Assembly (NCBI RefSeq): GCF_007829955.1
Contig: NZ_VIWX01000005.1
Coordinates: forward strand, 248,001 to 312,000
Direction of reading: 5' to 3'
Source of the DNA: Saccharopolyspora dendranthemae
GTDB lineage: Bacteria; Actinomycetota; Actinomycetes; Mycobacteriales; Pseudonocardiaceae
Length of the DNA: 64,000 bases
The notes beneath the pieces were generated by a model. The model saw only the letters and a program-made list of their open reading frames with translations, was not told the DNA's origin and searched no databases. This document shows positions 17,004 through 25,000 of this stretch, piece by piece. Every line of letters starts with the position of its first letter. Position 1 is the stretch's first letter. Position numbers and translations under genes: made by a program.

Positions 17004-17270
17004 TTAGTCGTCATACGTCAGGCCGTCTTGAAGCCAGGTTTCGTCTGAGAAGTCTCCGTCGTCCTCTTCCCATTTCGGGGTATTTGAGGGCCGGGCTTCG
17101 GTTGGCTGTGGTGGTTCTTCGTCGGTGTGTTCGGTGTTAATGAATTTGGTTACGCCCGAGAACAAGTCGACCATGTGCTCGTTCGTCGACATCTGCTCGA
17201 CGAGCGTCTGTGGTGTGATCGTTCCGTCGAGGTAGTCGCGAACAGTCTTCACCGGCATGCGTGTGATCAC
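17004..17270 (-). CDS. small acidic hypothetical protein
   Basis: 88 aa from GTG 17270, which overlaps the stop of the upstream membrane-protein gene by 4 nt (GTGA). An internal ATG at 17258 is an alternative. The sequence is acidic and low in hydrophobics (TEHTDEEPPQPTEARPSNT, KWEEDDGDFSDETWLQDG). No domain was recognised. The 4-nt overlap indicates translational coupling and a shared task with the preceding single-pass membrane protein. Confidence 0.6.
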   Translation of the reverse strand: MITRMPVKTVRDYLDGTITPQTLVEQMSTNEHMVDLFSGVTKFINTEHTDEEPPQPTEARPSNTPKWEEDDGDFSDETWLQDGLTYDD

Positions 17271-17578
17271 GAAAAGATGCTCATGTAAAGCTGCGCGAGG
17301 TGGCGTAACAGGAAGGCGGCCAGCACTAAGAACAGGAAGACCGCGAGCGTGATGAGCACGGGCCAGCCTGGTGTGTTGCGGATGTATCTACGGCTGAGGA
17401 ATCCGGGTAGCAGTTGCCGTCGCTGCGCGGGTGTCTTGTCCCGATGCCGGGTGCGATGCCCTCCAGGCTGGATTTCCTCAAACCTGTCGAATGGGATCAG
17501 CTGCTCATCCGAGCTGGGCACCTCTGGCTCTTCCCCATTGCCGTTGCGCGGTGGGGGTGCGTTGCTGTCTTTCGACAT
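17267..17578 (-). CDS. single-pass membrane protein of unknown function
   Basis: 103 aa with a long polar, Pro-rich N-terminal half (NAPPPRNGNGEEPEVPSSDE), a basic stretch (RTRHRDKTPAQRR) and one C-terminal helix (WPVLITLAVFLFLVLAAFLL). The topology is probably N-in with a tail anchor. It is the first gene of a two-gene operon overlapping the small acidic gene by 4 nt. The codon usage is slightly less GC-biased than that of neighbours. No homologue was recognised; the pair may be lineage-specific. Confidence 0.6.
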   Translation of the reverse strand: MSKDSNAPPPRNGNGEEPEVPSSDEQLIPFDRFEEIQPGGHRTRHRDKTPAQRRQLLPGFLSRRYIRNTPGWPVLITLAVFLFLVLAAFLLRHLAQLYMSIFS

Positions 17579-17632
17579 GTCGTACTCCCACTGAAGATCG
17601 GTCGATCACCTCAGGCGACGAAAGGCAGGACG

Positions 17633-17682
17633 TTTTCGGGGGTGGGGGAAGTTTTCATGAAAACTTCCCCCACCCCCGAAAA
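17633..17682. repeat. family B perfect palindrome, copy 1 (50 bp)
   Basis: The two 25-bp halves are exact reverse complements with no spacer. The centre is AAGTTTTCATGAAAACTT, flanked by G5/C5 runs and TTTTC...GAAAA ends. It lies 22 bp beyond the 3' end of the leftward coxLSM operon and 54 bp upstream of the start of the next leftward gene. A transcript would fold into a very stable hairpin, so a terminator role is likely. A second copy is at 58.8 kb. Confidence 0.85.
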
Positions 17683-17704
17683 GAGACCGTCAGCTCGGTC
17701 GGGA

Positions 17705-18526
17705 TCAGCTGCTGCGGTTGGCCGAGGCTTCGAGGGCTCTGCGGACCAGGACCTTGGCGAGGTGGCGGCGGTAGTCCGCGCTGGCCGTGGGCTGGTCCGG
17801 GGGAGAGGTGTCCTCCGCTGCGCGGTCCGCTGCTTCGGCGGGGTTGGCGCCGGAGGCCAGGGCCTCCTCGACGCCCGCTGCGCGCATCGGGGTCGGGCCC
17901 ATGTTCACCAGGGCGACGCGGTTGCCCGCGACCGCCACGCCCACGACCGCCCAGTCGATGGCGCGCTTGGTGAACTTCTGGAAGTCCCAGCCCTGCGCGG
18001 AGTTCTTCTCGACCCGGATCTCCACCAGCAGCTCGTCCTCGCCGAGCGAGGTCTCGAAGAAGTCGGTGAAGAAGTCCGTGATCGCGATCTCCCGGGTGCC
18101 CGAGGGGCCCTGGGCGACCAGGACCGCGTCCAGCGCCAGCGCCACCGCGGGCAGGTCCGATGCCGGATCGCCGTGGACCAGCGAACCGCCGATGGTGCCG
18201 CGGTGGCGGACCTGCGGGTCGCCGATGGTGCCCGCAGCGTGGGCCAGCAGCGGCACCTCGCGCTGGAGCAGATCCGAGTGCTCGACGTCGTGGTGCCTGG
18301 TCAGGGCACCGATGCGGATCTGCGAACCCTCCTCGCGGATGTAGGAGAGGTCGCGCAGGCCGCCGACGTCGATGACGACCTCCGGCACCGCCAGCCGCAG
18401 CTTCATCAGCGGCAGCAGGGAATGCCCGCCCGCCAGCAGCTTCGCGTCGTCGCCGTGCTCGGCGAGCAGGGTCAGCGCCTCGTCGACCGTGCCGGCGCGC
18501 TTGTAGGTGAAGGCGGCAGGGATCAT
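17705..18526 (-). CDS. coxM: molybdenum hydroxylase FAD-binding (medium, CoxM-type) subunit
   Basis: 273 aa from ATG 18526, which overlaps the stop of the iron-sulfur subunit by 4 nt (ATGA). The FAD site AKLLAGGHSLLPLMKLRLA and the second FAD motif TIGDPQVRHRGTIGGSLVHGDPASD (residues about 95-120, A-G-T-I-G-D...T-I-G-G) are intact. It would pass electrons from the [2Fe-2S] subunit to FAD in a CODH/xanthine-dehydrogenase-type hydroxylase. It is the last gene of the leftward L-S-M operon and is followed by palindrome B. Confidence 0.88.
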   Translation of the reverse strand: MIPAAFTYKRAGTVDEALTLLAEHGDDAKLLAGGHSLLPLMKLRLAVPEVVIDVGGLRDLSYIREEGSQIRIGALTRHHDVEHSDLLQREVPLLAHAAGTIGDPQVRHRGTIGGSLVHGDPASDLPAVALALDAVLVAQGPSGTREIAITDFFTDFFETSLGEDELLVEIRVEKNSAQGWDFQKFTKRAIDWAVVGVAVAGNRVALVNMGPTPMRAAGVEEALASGANPAEAADRAAEDTSPPDQPTASADYRRHLAKVLVRRALEASANRSS

Positions 18527-18996
18527 TCCGCGGCCCCCTGCTTCTCCTTGGCCGCGTCGAGCACGGCTTGGACGATGTTGTGGTACCCGGTGCAGCGGCA
18601 GAGGTTGCCCTCCAGCCCGGACCGGACGTCGGCCTCGGACGGGGTCGGGTTCTCCTCCACAAGGGACACCGACGCCATCACCATGCCCGGCGTGCAGTAA
18701 CCGCACTGCAGACCGTGGTTCTTCTGGAAGGCGCGCTGCATGGGGTGCAGCTGCTCGCCGTCCGCCAGCCCCTCGATGGTCGTGACGTCGTGGCCCTCGG
18801 CCTGTGCCGCGAGCACCGTGCACGACTTCACCGACTCACCGTCGAGCAGCACCGTGCACGCACCGCACGACGTGGTGTCGCAGCCGATGTTGGTGCCGGT
18901 CAGCTCGCAATCGTCGCGCAGGTACTGGACGAGCAGGGCGCGGTCCTCGACCTCGTGGCTCCGCTGCTCGCCGTTGACGTTGATCGAAACTTGCAC
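18523..18996 (-). CDS. coxS: molybdenum hydroxylase [2Fe-2S] (small, CoxS-type) subunit
   Basis: 157 aa. The N-terminal plant-type ferredoxin domain has the four ligands C39, C44, C47 and C59 (GCDTTSCGAC...C). The C-terminal helical [2Fe-2S] domain has C98, C101, C133 and C135 (CGYC, CRC). Both clusters are therefore complete. The size is usual for CoxS. It lies between the large and FAD subunits in one leftward operon. Confidence 0.92.
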   Translation of the reverse strand: MQVSINVNGEQRSHEVEDRALLVQYLRDDCELTGTNIGCDTTSCGACTVLLDGESVKSCTVLAAQAEGHDVTTIEGLADGEQLHPMQRAFQKNHGLQCGYCTPGMVMASVSLVEENPTPSEADVRSGLEGNLCRCTGYHNIVQAVLDAAKEKQGAAE

Positions 18997-19053
18997 GAAG
19001 GAAACTCCTCAACGCTTCGCAGGTGTACTACCTGAACAACAACAGCGGGACTT

Positions 19054-21312
19054 CTATGCCTGGGTGATGGCCTGCCACACCCGTTCGGGGGTGGTGGGCA
19101 TGTCGATGTGCCGGACACCGAGGTGGGCGAGCGCGTCGACCACCGCGTTCTGCACCGCCGGAGTGGCCCCGATGGTCCCCGCCTCGCCGATCCCCTTGGC
19201 GCCCAACGGGTTCAACGTCGTGGGGGTCTCCATCGTCAGCAGCTCGAAGCTCGGCAGCTCGGCGGCGGTGATGATCGCGTAGTCGGCGAAGCTCGCGTTC
19301 TGCGGGTTTCCGTCGGCGTCGTAGGAGACCTCCTCCAGCAGGGCCTGCGCCGCGCCCTGCGCGATGCCGCCGTGCCGCTGGCCCTCGGTGAGGACCGGGT
19401 TCACGATCACGCCCGCGTCGTCGACCGTGATGTGCCGCAGGTAGTCGACCTTGCCGGTCTCGACGTCGACCTCGACCAGCGCGAGGTGACTGCCGAACGG
19501 GAACGTCGGCCGGTCCTCCACGAAGTGCACGTCGGCTGCCAGCCCGTCATCGGCCTTCTGCGCCAGCTCCGCCCACGAGACCGTGACGCTCGGAGTACCG
19601 CGAACCTGCCACGTGCCGTCGGTGAGCTCCAGGTCCGCCTCGTCGATCTCGATCATCTCGGCGGCCAGCTTGCGGGCCTTCTCCTTGACGTCCACCGCGG
19701 CGCGGTGCACCGCCGTGCCGCCCAGCTGGAGCGAGCGGGAGCCCATCGTCCCGACGCCCTTCGGGATCAGATCCGTGTCACCGTGCACGACCTCGATCTT
19801 GTCCAGGTCGATGCCCAGCTGCTCGGACACCAGCATCGCGAACGACGTCCAGTGGCCCTGGCCGTGCGCGGAGCTGCCGGTGAGCACCAGAGCGCTGCCG
19901 TCGGGCCGGATTTCGACGTGCCCGGTCTCGCCCTCGGTGTTGTTCGGCGCGGTGATCTCCACGTAGCTGGACAGGCCGATGCCCAGCTGCTTGGTGGCGC
20001 CGTCCGCGCGCCGCTTGGCCTGCTCCTCGCGCAGCGAGGCGTAGTCGGCGGCCGCCAGGACCGAGTCGAGGCCCTTGATGTACTCGCCAGAGTCGTAGAG
20101 CATCCCGCCCGCCGTCTGGTACGGGAACTGCTCCGGTTTCACCAGGTTCGCGCGGCGCACGTCGGCCGGGTCGGCGCCGATCTCGGCGGCGAACAGGTCG
20201 ATCGCGCGCTCGATCGCGGCGGTCGCCTCCGGGCGGCCCGCGCCCCGGTAGGCGCCGATCGGCGTGGTGTTGGTGACCACCGTCCGGCCCTGCGACTCGA
20301 CCTTCGGGATGTCGTAGACGCCGCTGGCCATCATCCGCGTGAACACCGGCAGGAACGCGCCCATCCGCGGGTAGGCGCCCACGTCCTGCACGATGTCCAG
20401 CCGGTAGGCGAGCACCGTTCCGTCGCGCCGGCCGCCGATGGTGACCACGTGCCGCTGCGCGCGACCGTGGGTCATCGCGACCAGGTTCTCGCTGCGGGTC
20501 TCGACCCACTTGACGGGCTTGCCGACCTGCTTGGACAGCAGCGACAGCAGCGCGGCCTCCTGCTCGGAGCCGATCTTGGCGCCGAAACCGCCACCGACGT
20601 CCGGCGTGATCACCCGCAGCTTGTCCTGCGGCAGGCCGAGATTGGCCATCAGCTCGTCGCGGCAGGCCTGCGCGTTCTGGTTGGACAGCCAGAAGGTGAC
20701 CTTCTCGCCCTCCCAGGCGCACGCCGCCGAACGGCCCTCCAGCGAGGCCGCGGCCACGCGCTGGTTGAGGATCTGCTCGCTGACCACGACCTCGCAGTCG
20801 TCGAAGAGCGAGTCGTCGGCCTCACCGGCGGCGCCGATGATGTTGGTGCCCGCCTCCGGGAAGACCAGCTTCTCGTCGGCCAGCGCCGCGTCGAAGTCGA
20901 TCACCGCGTCCAGCGGCTCGTAGTCGATGGAGACCATCTCCGCCGCGTCCTGGGCCTGGCCGAGGGTGTCGGCGACCACCGCCACGACCGGCTCACCGGC
21001 GTAGCGGACCACGCCCTTCGCCAGGTGGGGCCGGTCCAGTCCTGGCGGGGTGGGGCCGGAGAGGCTCCCACCGGACGCGTAGGGCGGGAGGTCGACGTCA
21101 TCAGCGGTGAAAACCCCGTGCACGCCCGGAGCCGACTTGGCTTCGTCGACGTCCACTTCGGTGATGGTGGCGCTCGCCAGCGGACTGCGGACGAACAGAA
21201 CGTGCAATGCCCCCTGGAGGGCGGGCTCGCGCAGGTCGTCCACGTAGGTGCCGCCGACTGTGAGAAGGCGCGGGTCTTCGACACGTTGGACCCGGGTGCC
21301 GAGAATGCTCAA
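19054..21312 (-). CDS. coxL: molybdopterin-binding large subunit, form II CoxL-type aldehyde/xanthine/CO dehydrogenase family
   Basis: 752 aa. TTG 21312 is proposed as the start (MSILGTRVQRVEDPRLL) because GAGG lies six bases upstream and family members begin at this point. Upstream GTG/ATG codons in the same frame lack a ribosome site. It binds the molybdenum cofactor with Q/G-rich loops (VGGGFGAKI, AHGQGHWTSF, KGIGEAGTIGATPAV, with the catalytic Glu in G-E-A-G). The active-site loop reads AYRGAGRPE, the form II signature, not AYxCSFR of true CO dehydrogenase. It therefore more likely oxidises an aldehyde, purine or other heterocycle. No coxG/coxD or cofactor-insertion genes adjoin it. Confidence 0.88.
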   Translation of the reverse strand: MSILGTRVQRVEDPRLLTVGGTYVDDLREPALQGALHVLFVRSPLASATITEVDVDEAKSAPGVHGVFTADDVDLPPYASGGSLSGPTPPGLDRPHLAKGVVRYAGEPVVAVVADTLGQAQDAAEMVSIDYEPLDAVIDFDAALADEKLVFPEAGTNIIGAAGEADDSLFDDCEVVVSEQILNQRVAAASLEGRSAACAWEGEKVTFWLSNQNAQACRDELMANLGLPQDKLRVITPDVGGGFGAKIGSEQEAALLSLLSKQVGKPVKWVETRSENLVAMTHGRAQRHVVTIGGRRDGTVLAYRLDIVQDVGAYPRMGAFLPVFTRMMASGVYDIPKVESQGRTVVTNTTPIGAYRGAGRPEATAAIERAIDLFAAEIGADPADVRRANLVKPEQFPYQTAGGMLYDSGEYIKGLDSVLAAADYASLREEQAKRRADGATKQLGIGLSSYVEITAPNNTEGETGHVEIRPDGSALVLTGSSAHGQGHWTSFAMLVSEQLGIDLDKIEVVHGDTDLIPKGVGTMGSRSLQLGGTAVHRAAVDVKEKARKLAAEMIEIDEADLELTDGTWQVRGTPSVTVSWAELAQKADDGLAADVHFVEDRPTFPFGSHLALVEVDVETGKVDYLRHITVDDAGVIVNPVLTEGQRHGGIAQGAAQALLEEVSYDADGNPQNASFADYAIITAAELPSFELLTMETPTTLNPLGAKGIGEAGTIGATPAVQNAVVDALAHLGVRHIDMPTTPERVWQAITQA

Positions 21313-21361
21313 AGCTGCCTCGCAGTCAACAGGATCAAAAAGAGTTCGGGAACTGCCCCAG

Positions 21362-21394
21362 AGTCTTGTGCTCCGGACTGTGACCCACAAGACT
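21362..21394. promoter_or_regulatory. inverted repeat upstream of coxLSM
   Basis: AGTCTTGTG (21362-21370) and CACAAGACT (21386-21394) form a perfect 9-bp inverted repeat with a 15-bp spacer, 50-82 bp upstream of the proposed coxL start, in the divergent region shared with the large membrane-protein gene. The spacing of half-sites (about 24 bp centre to centre) suits a dimeric regulator. No regulator gene adjoins. Confidence 0.45.
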
Positions 21395-21544
21395 TGACGC
21401 TCGGAGAAAGTCGGCGTGTCGGGATTTCTCCGAGGCGGACGGGTCGACGCGATGTTCGGCTGATCGGGTGAACCCGTACTCTGACAACGTTGAATGTCAC
21501 AGTACGGCCTGACATCGTCGTAGGTTTTGGTGTTCGATCACGGA

Positions 21545-23356
21545 ATGACCTCGCTCATCCAGCAGTCGCCGGGCGCTGTCCCGGCGGATGGCGCGAACCT
21601 CAGCCAGATCCTCATCGCCACCGGTAGTGCCGGACTGCTGGCCGCACTGCTGATCGCCCTCGGCCACGGACACCGCACCGGGAAGATCACGGTGCTGGCC
21701 CGCCTCGCCGAACGCTCCGAGCACTCGTGGCTCTTCCGCGGACTTCCCGGCTGGTCGGCTTTCCCGTTGCGACTCGCCCTGCTCTCGCAGCTGGTGCTGC
21801 TGCTGGGCATCTACTGGGACATCGCGCTGCGCATCACGCGGGGACGCGGGGACGGGCCGCTGTCGAACGCCGCGCACTACCCGATCCTGTTCGGGATCTT
21901 CGGCCTCTGCGCCGCGGGCACGCTGGCGATGGTGCTGCCGGTCGGCGAGCACCCGGGCCGGGCCGCGCTGCGCATCACCAAGTGCTGGGAAGCGCCCACC
22001 AGCGGACTCCTGCTGGGGCTCGCCGGATTCTTCTCGCTGCTCGGGTTCCCGCTCGACGCGGTGTGGCAGCGGCTGTTCGGCCAGGACGTCACCTTGTGGG
22101 GCCCCGCGCGGTTGATGGTCATCGGCGGCGCGTCGTTGGCACTGGTGGCCATGGCTCTGCTGGAGCGCGAGGGCCGGTTCGTGCGCACCGGCCGCGCCGA
22201 GACGATGCGCGCCCTCTACGTGCGGCGGAGTCTGCTCTGCGGAGCGCTGCTGGTCGGGCTGTCGTTGTTCCAGGCCGAGTGGGACTTCGGGGTCCCGCAA
22301 TTCCGGATGGTCTTCCAGCCCCTGCTGATCGCCATCGCCGCCGGCTGCGCGCTGGTCGCCGCGCGGCTGTGGGTGGGCCGCGGCGGCGCGATGCTCGCGG
22401 TGGCCCTGTTCGTGCTCACCCGCGGCGTCCTCACGATCCTCGTCGATTCGGCGCTGGTCGGGCTGAGCTCGGCGATCCCGCTGTACGTGGTCGAGGCGCT
22501 GTGCGTGGAGATCGCGGCCGTCGCGCTGGCGCGACGACCGCTGGCGCTGGGCGTGTTCTCCGGGATGCTGATCGGAACCATCGGCTACACCAGCGAATAC
22601 GTGTGGACCGCCGCCGCCTACCGGCTGCCGTGGTCGCCCGACATGCTGCCCGAGGGCGTGGCGATGTCGCTGGTCGGCGGCGTCTGCGGCGGTCTGATCG
22701 GGGCGTTGCTGGTGCGAGCCCTGCGCGGGGAGCTGCCGCCAGCGCGAGTGCGCAACGCCGTCTTCGCGGTGGCGATCGCCGGGATCGCGGCTGCGGTGGT
22801 CAACGGGCTGGTCGGGACGTCCCCGGACGGCGTGCGCGCCACCGTGGCGGTCGACGAGGCGACGAAGCAGGCCGAGGTGCGCATCGAGCCCGTGACGATG
22901 GCCCAGCACCCGACCTGGCTGACCGTCACCGGGTGGCACGGAGACGCGCTGCACGTCGACCGGCTGACGGAGGTCGCTCCCGGCGTTTACCGCACCAATC
23001 AGCCGATGCCGGTGGCCGGGCCGTGGAAGACGATCCTCAGGCTGCACACCGGCCGGGCCATCCTCGCGACCCCGGTGTACTTCCCGGCCAACGCGGCCAG
23101 GAACCAGCCGGGGGTGTCCGCGCCCGCGCAGTTCACCCGAGACGCCCTCCCGGAGTACCAGCTGCTGCGCCGGGAAGCCGCGCCCAGCATCCCGGTCTGG
23201 CTCTGGCCCGCTGCGTCGTCGGTGGTGGCGGCGTTGTCGCTGGCCTACGTCCTGGCGCTGGGCTGGGGAGCGCAGCGCATCGGCCGCGCCATCTCAGGCC
23301 CGCCGTGCGGCGAAGCCGGCAGCACCCCCGCCCACCTCGCCTCCGACTCCCGCTGA
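21545..23356 (+). CDS. large polytopic membrane protein with C-terminal extracytoplasmic beta domain, unknown function
   Basis: About 603 aa from ATG 21545; TTG 21527 in frame is an alternative. Ten to twelve helices span residues about 15-440. A roughly 110-residue polar domain follows (VRIEPVTMAQHPTWLTVTGW, ...GVYRTNQPMPVAGPWKTILR), and one last helix precedes a polar tail. The polar domain, with its late G-P-W-K segment, resembles the FixH/CopC-like immunoglobulin folds fused to copper or cytochrome-oxidase-linked membrane proteins. That resemblance is by eye and weak. It is divergent from coxLSM and followed by family A copy 2. Confidence 0.7.
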   Translation: MTSLIQQSPGAVPADGANLSQILIATGSAGLLAALLIALGHGHRTGKITVLARLAERSEHSWLFRGLPGWSAFPLRLALLSQLVLLLGIYWDIALRITRGRGDGPLSNAAHYPILFGIFGLCAAGTLAMVLPVGEHPGRAALRITKCWEAPTSGLLLGLAGFFSLLGFPLDAVWQRLFGQDVTLWGPARLMVIGGASLALVAMALLEREGRFVRTGRAETMRALYVRRSLLCGALLVGLSLFQAEWDFGVPQFRMVFQPLLIAIAAGCALVAARLWVGRGGAMLAVALFVLTRGVLTILVDSALVGLSSAIPLYVVEALCVEIAAVALARRPLALGVFSGMLIGTIGYTSEYVWTAAAYRLPWSPDMLPEGVAMSLVGGVCGGLIGALLVRALRGELPPARVRNAVFAVAIAGIAAAVVNGLVGTSPDGVRATVAVDEATKQAEVRIEPVTMAQHPTWLTVTGWHGDALHVDRLTEVAPGVYRTNQPMPVAGPWKTILRLHTGRAILATPVYFPANAARNQPGVSAPAQFTRDALPEYQLLRREAAPSIPVWLWPAASSVVAALSLAYVLALGWGAQRIGRAISGPPCGEAGSTPAHLASDSR

Positions 23357-23420
23357 CCCCACCCAGCCCGAACCTCACTCGGCCCAGCCGGGGTCCTGGG
23401 GAGAGCGCGACCTCGCCCGG

Positions 23421-23490
23421 TCCCAGTTTTAGTCCAAACCGAGGCGCATCCGTGTCCGTTTTGTCCGCTCAGTTTGGACTAAAACTGGGA
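23421..23490 (+). repeat. family A hairpin repeat, copy 2 (70 bp)
   Basis: Perfect 19-bp arms TCCCAGTTTTAGTCCAAAC (23421-23439) and its complement (23472-23490) extend by one C/A mismatch and then GAG/CTC. The 24-nt loop holds CGTGTCCGTTTTGTCCG. It lies 64 bp downstream of the large membrane-protein gene and 153 bp upstream of the next gene. It has the same orientation as copies 3 and 4. Confidence 0.9.
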
Positions 23491-23643
23491 TTTGCCCTGA
23501 AGTGGGGACGCGCGGTTCGTGGTGGGCGGGGCTCGTTCGGGGGACGGGTGGGTGATCGTTCAGTGTGGTACTTGTCACATTCGGCTGTGGCGGGCAGAGT
23601 CTAGGTCGAGGTCCCACCACCTAGGCGCGAGAGGTGTACGCCG

Positions 23644-23934
23644 ATGGCCCCCACGACGACCGAACTGGCCGAGTTCCAGAGGGCGCTGACGCAGCTGCGG
23701 GCGAGCGCAGGCGCGCTGCGGCAGCGGTACGGCGACGCCGCAGCCGTCCGCCGCATCGACAACGACCTCGAAAGACTCGACATCGACGCCGCCGAGCTCA
23801 CGTCCGCCGTGCCCGTCCCGCGGCGCAGCGACGACGTCCGCGACGACGTGGTGATCGTGCCGGACACCCCCTACGACCCGTCGCTGTGGCGCGACGTCGA
23901 CGACGAGGGGCTCGGCGGGCACTCGCGGTACTGA
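23644..23934 (+). CDS. small hypothetical protein upstream of the sdh operon
   Basis: 96 aa from ATG 23644, with GCGAGAGG upstream. The first half is predicted helical and possibly coiled (ELAEFQRALTQLRASAGALR, RRIDNDLERLDIDAAEL). The second half is acidic and ends VVIVPDTPYDPSLWRDVDDE. No domain was recognised. It is 159 bp upstream of the succinate dehydrogenase anchor gene on the same strand; co-transcription is possible but not shown. Confidence 0.65.
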   Translation: MAPTTTELAEFQRALTQLRASAGALRQRYGDAAAVRRIDNDLERLDIDAAELTSAVPVPRRSDDVRDDVVIVPDTPYDPSLWRDVDDEGLGGHSRY

Positions 23935-24093
23935 TCCCGGGCGATCGATTCCGCTCGGCGGACCCGCGCAGGGCGCGCGGCGTGGCGAGAAGGTTGCGCC
24001 GGTCGGGGGACTACCGAGCGTGCTGTGATCTGATCCACAATGATCGGCCTCATGGTGAGCACATCGGACGACTCACGACAACGAGGTCAAAGA

Positions 24094-24894
24094 ATGTCCG
24101 CTCCCGCTAGCGCCGGCGGCCGCGCTCGGATCGGTGCGCGCACCTTGCGCACCGATCGCTGGTGGCTCCCGCCCCTGGTGACCTTCCTCGGCCTGCTGGC
24201 CTTCGTGGTCTACGGCTTGATCCGCACGTTCATGAACCAGTGGTACTGGGTACCGGAGCACAACTACCTGGCACCGTTCTTCTCGCCCTGCCTGTCGGCC
24301 GCCTGCGTGCCGGGCTCCAGCCACTTCGGGCAACCGTTCCCGGACCTGGGCTGGCTGATCCCGCCGCCGATCTTCGTGCTGCCGTTCGTGCTCGGGTTCC
24401 GGCTGACCTGCTACTACTACCGCAAGGCCTACTACCGGTCGTTCTGGGCGTCGCCGCCGGCCTGCGCGGTCGCCGAACCGCACCGCCGCTACACCGGCGA
24501 GACGCGGTTCCCGCTGATCATGCAGAACGTGCACCGTTACTTCTTCTACGCGGCGCTGCTGGTCGCGTCGGTGCTGACCTACGACACGGTCATCGCCTTC
24601 AAGGGCACCGACGGCGGAGTCGGCGTCGGGCTGGGAACGCTGCTGATGCTGGTCAACGTGGTGCTGCTGTGGTCGTACACGCTGTCCTGCCACTCCTGCC
24701 GCCACCTCATCGGCGGGCGCCTCACCCACTTCTCCAGGCACCCGGTGCGCTACTGGCTCTGGACCAAGATCACCTGGCTGAACGGCAAGCACATGCTGCT
24801 GGCCTGGTCCTCGCTGGTGTCGGTGGCGCTGGTCGACCTGTACGTGATGCTCGTGGCGAGCGGCGCCTTCGCCGATCCGCGGCTCTTCAACTAG
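24094..24894 (+). CDS. sdhC: succinate dehydrogenase membrane anchor, Sdh1/Rv0249c type
   Basis: 266 aa from ATG 24094, chosen because GAGG at 24083 gives normal spacing; the ATG at 24040 has none. Five membrane helices are likely. His residues suited to haem ligation lie in MQNVHRYFFYAALL and later in LNGKHMLLAW, and a CxxC-H pair occurs in CHSCRH. Size and position match the mycobacterial Sdh1 anchor (about 273 aa), a fused di-haem-type anchor, and not the separate SdhC/SdhD of Sdh2. It is the first gene of the anchor-flavoprotein-iron-sulfur operon. Confidence 0.82.
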   Translation: MSAPASAGGRARIGARTLRTDRWWLPPLVTFLGLLAFVVYGLIRTFMNQWYWVPEHNYLAPFFSPCLSAACVPGSSHFGQPFPDLGWLIPPPIFVLPFVLGFRLTCYYYRKAYYRSFWASPPACAVAEPHRRYTGETRFPLIMQNVHRYFFYAALLVASVLTYDTVIAFKGTDGGVGVGLGTLLMLVNVVLLWSYTLSCHSCRHLIGGRLTHFSRHPVRYWLWTKITWLNGKHMLLAWSSLVSVALVDLYVMLVASGAFADPRLFN

Positions 24895-25000
24895 GAGCGC
24901 CGGAGGCCCGCGCACGCCGCGGGCTGCGATGCGCCCGGAACCCCCTGGTGAACGGAAGAGAGCGGCTGCGCCGCTTCCCAGCAACTCAGAAGGACTTGAA

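Noticed and set aside
19054..21312. True carbon monoxide dehydrogenase
   Set aside because: The active-site loop is AYRGAGR (form II) and no coxDEFG genes adjoin, so CO oxidation should not be assumed.
19108..21471. Long plus-strand frame opposite coxL, and similar long frames opposite sdhA, the sodium:solute symporter and the antiporter
   Set aside because: All mirror real genes with clear catalytic motifs, lack ribosome sites, and have shadow-type composition.
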